Shown here: positions 42,823 through 52,396 of the stretch, piece by piece
Numbering within the stretch: the stretch's first letter is position 1
Layout of the letters: each line of letters opens with the position of its first letter
Assembly: GCA_024663395.1 (NCBI GenBank)
Contig: JANFAH010000075.1
Location: forward strand, 1 to 64,000
DNA from: Pisolithus tinctorius
Taxonomy: Eukaryota > Basidiomycota > Agaricomycetes > Boletales > Pisolithaceae
Length of the DNA: 64,000 bases
Direction: 5' to 3'
Notes under the pieces: generated by a model
The model's database searches: none
Told to the model about the DNA's origin: nothing
What the model saw: the letters and a program-made list of their open reading frames with translations, nothing else
Position numbers and translations under genes: made by a program

Positions 42823-43092
42823 TCATGTGGGGGTCCAGCCATCTTCCCGTAGACACTCTGAGTGCGGATGCCTGCGATGTCGACAGTTTTGGCAACGCCT
42901 TCGACGAGAGCTTCACGGATTTCGTGGGGGTAGAGGGCGATGAAGAGATGACTCAGCTGGGTGTATCCATCAGTGACACCACGGAAAGTACCAGGGTGGC
43001 TGGCTCGAGGACTGCTGACAAAGCCGTTGTCAAGGACGCTGCCTGAAACCTGCTACTCACAGTAAGGGTACTTTGTACCCTGGAGGGGGGAT
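42823..43092 (+). mobile_element. Gypsy polyprotein C-terminal tail and polypurine tract (second segment)
   Basis: Coding sequence resumes with PVDTLSADACDVDSFGNAFD and continues in an acidic tail (TDFVGVEGDEEMTQLGVSIS) to TGA at 43,044-43,046. It is followed at about 43,081-43,091 by the purine run GGAGGGGGGA, directly before the LTR start. A polypurine tract immediately 5' of an LTR is the expected plus-strand priming site. Confidence 0.75.
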
Positions 43093-43430
43093 TGTAAGGT
43101 TCGGACCGACATGGTTGGCCACACGTCACTTGTTCAATATTCCTTTGACATTTTCCCTACGTGTCTTGTTTCTGTTTGATCTAGTTCTTACCCACACCCA
43201 TTCCTACTGATATTGCATGCCTGCTACCTCTACTATAAAAAGGGCCATGTATCTTAACGTATGGGGACGCTTTACCTACCTACCTCAAATACAGACCTTG
43301 GTGTCTTGGAATTTCGAAGTAACCTCAGGAGAGCTCCCTGTGTAGTGTCGTTGCAAGTGCCACACTTTGCTGTTGCCACTACAACCTATTTCACCATACC
43401 TTAGTACGGGGAGCACCCGAGTTCCTCCCA
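43093..43430 (+). mobile_element. 3' LTR of the truncated gypsy element
   Basis: It begins TGTAAGGTTCGGACCGAC immediately after the polypurine tract. A TATA box (CTATAAAAAGGGCC) lies at about 43,223-43,236, the usual promoter position in an LTR. The right border is uncertain, placed near 43,430, where the sequence changes character; no second LTR copy is in the window to fix it. Confidence 0.65.
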
Positions 43431-44295
43431 TTTAATGTACTCCATTAGTTTGTCAACAAATGCATCTGGTTCCACTTTCTCGATTTTGCCACAACCCAGA
43501 AAGTTGCTCAGATCATCCACCAGGACACTGCCAGTCCATTGTAGGAAAAGTCCAAGTAGCTGTATAATATGAGCTAGATGGCTTAGATAACAACAATAAA
43601 AAATGAAGGGAACGAATTGCTCGTCCCAAGGGATTCTGGACTGTTGAGACTAGAAGGCGAGACCCAGCGCTTTGTAGTGGTAGCGGTTCGTGACATGTGC
43701 GGCATGGTCCGCAGAATAGTACTGGTGATGCGAGCAGTATACATAGTTTGTGCATGGCGGAATGCGAGATGTGCAGTGTAGACAAAGTGTAAAGGAAACT
43801 CGTGGTGACCTTCTGAGTGCCAAAAGGTATCATTCTGTACCTAAGTACAGGGCTTTATAGTCTGGACAAACCCGGAACCTAAGTAAGACAGGGTACAGTA
43901 AGGGAAAGCCGCGCGACAGCACGTACACAGAAGACAGGCCAAAACAGAGGCCGAGGGTATACTACAAGCACTAAAGGAATAGAGACTGTGACAAGAGAAA
44001 GAGTCCGAGGAAAAACAAACAACAACCGGAGCACAGTGGCCACGGGTATAGCATTGCGCGAGAGGGAGCGAGGGCATGGGAAGGTAGCGCGTGAACAACG
44101 GTGAATGCAAGAGGGGAGCGGACGTAACAGTAGTCATGGAAAGGTTAATGATAGGGGCTTATGCGTCCAGGGAATGCGGATTCCTCACACCGTGGATTCC
44201 ATAGCTGCCATGCAAATATGCTTTGGTCGCTGGATGTGCAGATGATTTCCAACTGAAGCCTCTGAAATGCTTTCTCGCCCTCTCCATATAGCATT
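43431..44295. other. Interval between gypsy LTR and the 14 kb element; no supported gene
   Basis: Two minus-strand frames (43,513-43,833 and 43,841-44,137) are rich in Ser, Leu, Pro and Cys and match no family that I recognise. Nothing else is seen. Confidence 0.4.
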
Positions 44296-44300
44296 GGCAT
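44296..44300. repeat. Left 5-bp target-site duplication, GGCAT
   Basis: GGCAT directly precedes the left terminal inverted repeat and is repeated exactly at 58,358-58,362, directly after the right one. A match of five bases at both exact ends is unlikely by chance (about 1 in 1000). Confidence 0.7.
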
Positions 44301-45620
44301 GCACTTCAGTCACCCCCCCCAGGGGACCTATTAGGTTCATATATTCTTATAGATGTATCCACCTAATAGGTGTTGACCACCTGGGTATTCCCAGTGACTG
44401 CTGGAGATTCTCCAGAGCAAGGTGTCAGACATGGACTTTCTCCAGGATTATTACATCTATAACAGAGTGCCTGGGGTCCAAATGGGGCTTTCCCCAGTGA
44501 GTTAATAGACCTATTTCCTGGGTATCCTGGGGGATTCTCCAGCTTAAATGGACCTGTTCCCAGTGCATCCTGGGGGATTCCCCAGCCTAAATGGACCTGT
44601 TCCCTGGGCATCCTGGGGGATTCTCCAGCCTAAATGGACCTGTTCTCTGGGCATCCTGGGGGATTCCCCAGCCAAAATGGACCTGTTCCCTGGGCATCCT
44701 GGGGGATTCTCCAGCCTAATAGACCTGTTCCCAGTGCATCCTGGGGGATTCCCCAGCCTAAATGGACCTGTTCCCAGGGCATCCAGCCCAAACAGACCTA
44801 TTCCAAGATGATCATGGGAACCTCCAGTTCAAATAGACCACCATCACAGCATGAAGGATCAATCAAAATGATTTGGAGTCTCCATGTTGCTGACAGGAGT
44901 GTGTATCATGCCAAGTACCTATTTCCATGGAATCTGATTTGAGCACTATATACAATATGAATATGTGAAAAAGTATGGCCATAGACCACTGAGGAAAGAC
45001 TGGTGACATCTGATGGAGGGAGTAGAATATACTTGGTGATGATGATTGCCCAGGCACAGCAGACATATACTTTCACCATGCTTCCCAAGCCTTCAGTGAT
45101 CTCCAGTCCTGGCCATTGCATACAAGTCAAAGATTGTCCAGGTGTCATTGGAATTTTCCCACCCACTCTGGGGATCCACAGGGTATGCAGCAGATCCTCC
45201 AGGCAATGCTTGGAATTTCCCAGCCAACTCCTGTCTCTAGGGGCTCTCCTAGCAATGCTGGGGATTTTCCCACCAACTCTGGGGATTCTCCAAGCTATGT
45301 CCTGGGGATTCCCCAAGCACTGCTGGGGATTCTGCAACCCACTCTGGGGATTCTCCAAGCACTGCTGGGGATTCTCCAGGCAATGCTGGGGATTCTCCCA
45401 CCCACTCTGTGGATTCTCCAGGCAATGCTGGGGATTCTCCCACCCACTCTGGGGATTCTCCAGGCAATGCTGGGGATTCTCCAACTGACTCTGGGGATTC
45501 TCCAAGCTATGACCTGGGGATTCCCCAAGCACTGCTGGGGATTCTCCAGGCAATGCTTGGGATTCTTCAACCTGCTCTGGGGACTCTCCATGGTATACTG
45601 GGCATTATGTATACATAAGC
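44301..45620. repeat. Left terminal inverted repeat of the 14 kb element
   Basis: From the outside in: a unique 210 bp end; about seven copies of a 43-bp unit (GGACCTGTTCCCWGKGCATC then CTGGGGGATTCYCCAGCCTA and AAT) at 44,510-44,800; a unique 440 bp part; then about 17 copies of a 21-bp unit (GGGGATTCTCCAAGCAATGCT and variants) at 45,240-45,600. The order is the same in the right arm. The 43-bp unit is not a multiple of three, whereas the 21-bp unit is, hence the long spurious frames. Confidence 0.88.
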
Positions 45621-45628
45621 ATCATAAG

Positions 45629-46600
45629 AGCAAACAACAAAAGGGTCACATACGGTCAAAGAAGAGACAGCAAACAGTGAGTTGATACACTGTGCAAGTG
45701 CAACATCGATGGATGACTGGGGGGTCTACCACCATGTGGAGGGATTGGGATGCCTCGAGATAGCACATGTAGGGCTTGAGAAGTGCTGGAATGATATCTT
45801 GTGACCACTGTCACCATTGGTTCTCATGCTTCTGTGAACCACTTGGACATGAAGGCAAGCCAACCTCACTGAGTTCGAGCTCATTCACAGCATTGAAGAC
45901 ATCAACAGGTTGGTGCTGAGGGCAATGTGGCATTGCAGCAGTATCTTCAGCATGGTGTTGGCAGCCTGGAAGTACAAAGACAGGTGGAGGTGCAGGGAGG
46001 TACAGCGCTTTTGTACCAAAAGGGCAGCATTGATGAGCTAGGGGAGGAGGGACAAACAATGACTGTGTCATATTCTACCTAAAAGTAAACACGTATAACC
46101 TCTTAGACATAGGATCAGAACATACTGAAGGGGCAGGTATACCAAGTGACACTTGGTTGTTTGATGATGGAGTGGCTACATCGGGCAGCCAGTTGGTTGA
46201 GGCAGACGACATCGATAGGACCTGTAGGGGAGCTAAGATGATATGAAGAATACCATAATGAAATTGCACACACCGAAGGGCCAGAAGTACAAAGCGATGG
46301 CTCATTACCAGACAAAGATGAAGGATGGTCAGTGAGTACCCTGGGTACCAGACCAGCTTGGACAAATGAAGCAGAGGAGGCCTGTAGAGAAATGATGAGC
46401 ACAACATGAGGCTTGAAGACAGGGAAAACTCACAATATTAGAATTACTCATAGAAGGCGAAGCATTGCGATGCTGCCGAGGCTTTGGATGGCGAACAGCC
46501 ATCTCAGATCGTTTTGGAAACCGCGATGCAAAGCCAACGGCAGCATGCCTGGGACTCGGAGTCAACAGGTGGTGGAAAGCGCGACACAAAGTCAGCAGGG
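45629..46600 (-). pseudogene. N-terminal fragment of a KDZ-type transposase with CxC cysteine cluster
   Basis: The last exon on the minus strand (46,073-45,629) ends with QWSQDIIPALLKPYMCYLEA, then HRCCTCTVYQLTVCCLFFDR and a GTATGT donor. This matches, in my memory of the family, the start of fungal KDZ proteins: tryptophan, ..IIP.L..PYL.YL, then a C-C-x-C cluster with QLTV..FFDR. The upstream exons (46,589-46,100) are proline/serine-rich. An in-frame TGA at 45,811-45,813 replaces a residue between W and QWSQ, probably an ancestral CGA. The rest of the transposase is missing: the left arm's minisatellite starts right after the donor. The KDZ call rests on a short segment. Confidence 0.65.
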
Positions 46601-47082
46601 GGTGTCAGTCCAAGGGGATTTTGACCAGATGACGAACCTCTGGAAGGGAAAAACTATGGAGAAAATTTGTCAGATCACCACATACAGCCAAGTAGGATCC
46701 TACTTACCAGAGCACAAGTCTTGAGCAGTTAAAAACAAAAGTCACTATCAACATCACAGTGAGCAGGAACCCCATCATCAAGATGTCACACATACCAAGC
46801 AGAACGAGTCTCAAAGAATTAAATGGTGCAGATCTTGATGCAGATAAAGCGTCAATAGCAGTGAAGGGGGATGGGAACATTCCTTGCCTGGCAGTGGGAG
46901 TGTCAGTGAATAACACGTTGCTATCAACAAAAAAAAAGGCAGTGAGCACAAAGCGTGAGATTAAAGTTCAGTCACAGGCAACATTCCGAATCATCGAATT
47001 GATTCAGCCTGCTTTACGACATGGTACATACTCGTACTAAACAAATTTGGACAGAAAAAAAAAGGATATGCAGCAGAGGATG

Positions 47083-49236
47083 TCAGACAAAGGTAAAAAT
47101 GCGGGGGAGGGATGGTTGATGCCCAAGATAATCAAATGCAGTTTGGATGTAGAATTCGCAAGCCAAGATGAAGGCTTCGTATGCTGCTTGGTTGCCACAG
47201 CCATCCAGTTCGATTGGGGACTTCAAATGAAAGGGCGCTCCTGGCCATGCAGATAGCAACTGACAGAACTTGTTCAGATACGGCAATGCCACCTCCATCT
47301 CACTAGCAGTCAACCCCAAATCATGTGGCTCCCAAGGAAGAGGCACCAACCAACTTGAAAGACCACATCCACCAGGGAAGATAGACCAAAGAAGTGATTG
47401 GTGCGTATACTTATCTAGGCTATCGGGCCAAAGCTGTGGGACAAGGGCCTGATCGAGTGTGCGAAGTTCATAGCGGAAGTTGAGTTTGTAGAGTTCCCAT
47501 AGAAGGGAACGTGTGAAATGAAGGGGTGGGTCTGAAAGGCTCGAAGCCTGGACCTGCGCAAGATAAGTATGAAGAACAGATCTAAATAGGATGAAATATG
47601 AACCTGCATTCCCCTCCACTCAATCTCTTCCGATGTACGAACAGGATCATCATGAGCTGCTTGAATGATGTCCCCCAAAATCACCTGAACTGCCAACTTT
47701 GTGGATGCACTCTGGGTGCCAGAGGGCGAGCGCTCTGTGTCAGTACCATTGAGGAAGTCCCTCCACATCTGAGGGGAAGGGCTCTTCTGCAGAGACCAAA
47801 TGTCACCTCGATTCATCCAAGCCGGGCGAGCAGAGAGCCAATTCAATATGTACGTCTTCTTTCGTTCAGGGGTGGTCACATTGACCAACAGCATGGGCTT
47901 CGGAAAGTGATAACCAGGGTCCACAATGCCCGACTTGACTCTGGACATATCCTTTGAAGCTTTCCTCCACGCCAATGCAAACAGACTGTGGGGCTTGGGA
48001 ATTTCTGGGAGATCAGGCTCTTCCCACCTTGCCGAGTCCCCACCACCTGATTGTTTGGGGTGCGAAGCTACAAGTTGGTCAGGAATGAGCAGAAAGAAAA
48101 TTAGGGTACATACCTCTGGAGGGGCCTGCAGTCGCTTGTTCCCTGGCAGCCCTTGTCTGCTTTTTTGTTGATTGCTTCCCAGTGCTTGAAGATGGGTTCG
48201 ACGAGGATGTGGCAAATGATTCTTGCAGGGGCTCTGGTTGCTCTGTGAATGTACCCTCATAGTCCCTGCAAGTGTGAATGTGGTGCAGGAGACTGCCAGC
48301 ACCACGGTAGATCGATGGGAATGGCTTAGCTACCTCCTTTTCAGAATACATAGCTTTCACTATGTCTTCAGGGCATGTCAATCTCACAGGCTCCTTGATA
48401 TTCATATCAGGGGAGATGTATGCCTTGGTACGCATGAGCCAGACTGGCACCCCAGCGAAATACAGTGCTTCGCAAGTGGCAGTATCTGTTGTGAAGCACC
48501 CCATCCAGGTGGGGTTTGTGCGTGCAGGTTTTGAGCAGGGAGACGAAAGAAGCAGGTAGAGGATCTCAATGTATTCAAGCAAAGCATAAATGTCAAGCAG
48601 CTTGTGCTGAAGCTGGGCAACAAAAATGACAAGGTCTCTGAATAAAAGGGGGTGATGCTGCAAGCGCAAAACCTCATGTTGAACCGACCGCACTAGTTGG
48701 GTCATAAGGTCTTGACCCACAGGTCGATTGCAGAGGGGGTGGTAGCAGCTGCGCAGTTGCTGAAGTAGCTCTTCAAAGGCCTTGACCTTTGTCTCTTCAA
48801 GCATTCTCACTGGATACACAGAGCCGAGTGGAAGGATGAAATCTGTGGATGTCGGAGTGAACCAAGCAATATTGAGAGTAGGGACCGTATTTTTTCAAGG
48901 TATGCAAACAGCATATTCATGGTTTTTTTCATATGTTTGAGGCCATTGGAAGCAATTGACAAGGCTGAACTGACTGTCGGCATGTGGACAAAGATCAACT
49001 TCTTCGAAAATGTATGGCTCCAGAACAAAGTCTACATTGGGCGACGTGATCACCCAGCGGTCCTTGCATGCGACTACTCGTGCATCCAGTGATGTAATTT
49101 TAGCTGTGGATGGTAAGTAAGCTCTGGGAAAACATAAAAGTAGAGGAACATACCATCGCCAGGCCGGGTGAACACTTTGAAGCATGTAAGTGCAGTCCCC
49201 CAGGACATTTTCGCTTGTGCTGGAATTGAACTGCAA
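47083..49236 (-). CDS. Unknown multi-exon gene L of the 14 kb element
   Basis: I do not recognise a function. Exons on the minus strand: about 49,236-49,153 (SENVLGDCTYMLQSVHPAWR); about 49,107-48,830 (ITSLDARVVACKDRWVITSP, SQFSLVNCFQWPQTYEKNHE); about 48,825-48,114 (YPVRMLEETKVKAFEELLQQ, TCEALYFAGVPVWLMRTKAY); 48,067-47,604 (LFALAWRKASKDMSRVKSGI, NWLSARPAWMNRGDIW, SPSPQMWRDFLNG); 47,553-47,083 (LWELYKLNFRYELRTLDQAL, LPYLNKFCQLLSAWPGAPFH, FYIQTAFDYLGHQPSLPRIF). The last two introns (46 and 50 nt) are clean and in phase. A one-base frameshift seems present near 48,825. Residues look folded, rich in Trp and Leu, with no membrane segment. I believe close relatives are frequent in Agaricomycetes, without known function. 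Confidence 0.65.
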
Positions 49237-49289
49237 GGAATAACGGACAGATCATGTGTAGATTAGTTGGTGACAGGGTGAAAGGCATG

Positions 49290-49700
49290 TAATTAAATAC
49301 TCACCTTTGTGAAAGAAAGCAAACGAATGTTGGTGGTGGGAGAGGGTCCGGGATAAAGGGCAGGGTGAACGACGGGGCGAATGGCATGTAAACAACACGC
49401 ACCTTTATAAAAGAAAATAAGAGTACGACAGTGGTAGGAGAAGGTCTGGGGCAAAGGGTTTGGTAAACAATGGTGTGAATGGCATGTAATTGACATGCAC
49501 CTTTTATGAAAGAAAATAAGAACACGACAGTGGTGAAAGAGGATCCAGGAAGAATGGCAGGGTGAACGACGAAGTGAACGGCAGGGTGAACGGTGGGGTG
49601 AACGACGAAGTGAACGACAGGGTGAACAGTGGGGTGAATGGCGGGGTGAACGACAGGGTGAACGACAGGGTGAATGACAGGGTGAATAGCATGTATAGAA
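49290..49700. repeat. Tandem leader repeats of gene L (about 110-bp units and a 12-bp minisatellite)
   Basis: Three or four units of about 110 bp share CACCTTTRTRAAAGAAARYAA with AGTGGTGGWAGAGG and a GAATGGCATGTAA end. On the minus strand each reads as a pyrimidine-rich stretch followed by TATAAAGGTGCGTG, so each unit carries a potential 5' splice donor. At 49,558-49,690 a 12-bp unit (GGTGAACGACAG) is repeated about ten times. This looks like an amplified first-exon/intron region. Confidence 0.7.
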
Positions 49701-49734
49701 CATGCACCTTATACCAGAAAGTAATGGAAGGATG

Positions 49735-50445
49735 ACAGCAGGAGAGGATCTGGGGTAGAGGGCAAGACGAACTCCTTGAGGTCTTGAACCCCACTAGCAG
49801 CACGGTGGTGCTGGGGTGACCTCAGTGATACAAAGTCAACAGAGTGCGACCTAAAGTGACACAAAGTCAACTTCAGGTCAAGATGAGTGGCACGAAGCCA
49901 ACTCGAACCCAATGGGAGACGACACACGTGGTGGGGAGGGACTTGAGACCTTGAGGGCGGAGGCGCTGAGCAATGAAGTGAGGAAGGCAAGGGTAGTAGG
50001 ATGAAGAGTAGTTGTGGTCAGAAAATCACAAGTATTTGTTTGTTTATAGGGATTTACCTATTACGCTTATGTACATATATTGATAGCGACGTTTGATGTG
50101 ATAGCCTGGAGAATTCCCAGGGCAAAAATACCTAAGTCACGGGACCGTGTTCCAGCTGCACAGTGCCCAGCAGCTCCACACTTTGTTACGAACGACTGTC
50201 ATCCTCTCACCTCCCCATCATCGTCTTCCCGCTCGCCACCTCTATGCTTCAAGTTTGGACGCGTTGGCTGAACCTGAGCTGGCTCCATGCCGCTCACTCA
50301 GAGCTGCAGCTGACTTCGTGTCGCTGCAGTTCGTACTCTGTTGACTTTGTGTCACTGAGGTCGCCCCAGCACCACCGCGCTGCTAGTGGGGTTCAAGACC
50401 TCGAGGAGTTCGTCTTGCCCTTCACCCCAGATCCTCTCCTTCCCG
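49735..50445. repeat. Central inverted repeat between the divergent genes L and R
   Basis: Plus-strand 50,331-50,445 (ACTCTGTTGACTTTGTGTCA ... CTGCTAGTGGGGTTCAAGAC) is an inverted copy of 49,735-49,846. The arms are about 115 bp and separated by about 485 bp. Within the aligned part the three differences that I noted are all at CpG sites (GTCGCC/GTCACC, CCGCGC/CCGTGC, CCTCGAGG/CCTCAAGG). The position, at the 5' sides of both genes, suggests the two share a duplicated promoter-leader. Confidence 0.8.
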
Positions 50446-50559
50446 CTTGCAAAGGTATGTTTTATAGCACTATTCCTTCCAGCTGATTCTAAACACCTAT
50501 GTTCATTCATTAGTGCTGATCTTGTTTCTCTCCTGGGTCACTGTCACTCTGCCTAGTAT

Positions 50560-51900
50560 TGCTGTCTGAGGTATGTCTATTGTTAGCAGATGTTGATCCT
50601 GACTCATTATCATTATCAGGTGTGAGGTTTCAATCATCTCGTTCAAATCTGTACTTGTTGCAACTCTCGTTATCAGGTATGAGATTTAAATCATTTCATT
50701 TGTCCATACTTGTTGTGTCCCTCACCCACCCACTCTGTGCTCTATTGCAGTCTGCAGTAGGTGTATTGTTATCAGCTGTTGATCCCCACCTATCCTTATT
50801 ATAAGGTATGTGCTACTGTCGCTTTTTGTTGGACTTACAAATCTGATCACGCTCTTTAATATCTAGGTATAAGTTATCTCATTCATCTCCACTCGACCAC
50901 TCGCCTCATTCTGCACCCACCCACTCTGTGTTGAATTGCAGTTTGTGGTAGATATATAGTTATTAACTGTCAATCCTCACTTATCATTGTTATGAGGTAT
51001 GTCCTACCTTTGCATTTCATTGGACCTACAAATCTGATCATGTTCTTTAATATCTAGGTATAAATTATCTCCATCAGTGCTCACCTCATTCCTCACTCAC
51101 CCACTCCTTGTTGTATTGCAGTCAGAGGTACATCTATCATCATCAGGTGTTGGGCTGACTTATTGTCACTATCAGGTATGTGTCAGTCTCTTTTTGTTAG
51201 ATTTACGAATCCGATCACCCTCTCTAATATCTAGGTATAAATCATCTTGTTAGTTGGTGCTCGCCTCATTCTTCACCTGGCCAACTGCTATCATAGTCTG
51301 AGCTATGGATATCGTTACATACTCTTGATCTACAGTTACTGCTGTTATCAGGTATGTCTTGTGGTCTGTTTACATTGATTTACGAATGCGGTCAGCCTCT
51401 CATAATCCCTAGGTACCCATCCCATTTGCTAGCACCTGTCAATCACAGCAGAAATAAAGTTTGATGTCAATGCTCCCAGAACCAAGTTTCTGGTAATGAT
51501 CTCCTTCCATTCCTCACCAACTCTGTGCTGTATGTAGTCCAAAGTACCCATATCATTGTCAACTTTGTTCACCGTTGTCATCAGGTATGTGTAGTGGTCT
51601 CTGTTTGTTGGATCTAAGAATATACCTGCTCTAGTTACCAGGTATACATTATCCTGTTCATTGGCACTTGTCTCATTCCTTACCCACTCCATCTGGTACT
51701 GTTGTCCAAGGAGGTATGTTTAAACCTTTTTGTTGAATTTTTGAATGTTATGAAATAGATGCCAAAATAAGGTTTAATGTCAATGCTCCCCGAACCTAAT
51801 TTCTTGTAGTGATCTCATCTGTATTCCAAGGTACCTGTATTGTTATCAACTGTTCACTGACACCTACCATGGTTATTTGTCAAAAGAATATATCACCCTT
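50560..51900. repeat. About 180-bp tandem array upstream of gene R
   Basis: Diverged units contain CTCATTCYTCACYCACCCACTC, then TTGYATTGCAGTCTGAGGTA, a TGTTATCAGGTATG box and AATATCTAGGTATAAATYATC, recurring near 50,740, 50,930, 51,110, 51,290, 51,530 and 51,700. Each unit carries both an acceptor-like TTGCAG and donor-like CAGGTATG or TAGGTATA. They may be non-coding leader exons or simply a satellite. Confidence 0.7.
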
Positions 51901-52396
51901 GAGCTGCTGTTTGTAGGTTTGACATCAACTTTTTGTTTTTATTATATCTTCTGCTCACAATGACAATGACAGTCCTACTCTATCGGTTGACATGCCGCAT
52001 TTTTCCTCTGCCCTGAATGCCAGATTTCCATTCAATTGACCCTTCTCAATAGGATTGTGCAAGCTAGCAGGAAGCGAGGGTGCTAGTGTGAATTAGGTAT
52101 GTAGGCTTCTTCCGGGACCAAATAAATAGCTCAGTAGTGAATGTTTCATCCTCCATTTTCTCTTCTTCCTTGCCTTCTTTTCTTCACTCGCTTCAAATCA
52201 GGTGTGTAGCCCTTTGTGCAAGATCATGAATCATCCACTAACCAATGTTTGGCCTGAACCCAGTCTTTCCTTACCTGAACGTCTTTTCCTTTCCATCTCA
52301 CTTGATTTCGCATCAGCAAAGAGTGTGTGGTGACTACATGTTCCACAGTACCACTGGCCCACAGATTGACTATGTGTCTACCAGGTCAAATTCATC

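Noticed and set aside
44548..44942. Proline/tryptophan-rich frames near the left end of the 14 kb element
   Set aside because: They are translations of the 43-bp minisatellite in rotating frames.
50560..51900. CRISPR-like array
   Set aside because: The units diverge throughout, there is no constant repeat with unique spacers, and the genome is eukaryotic.
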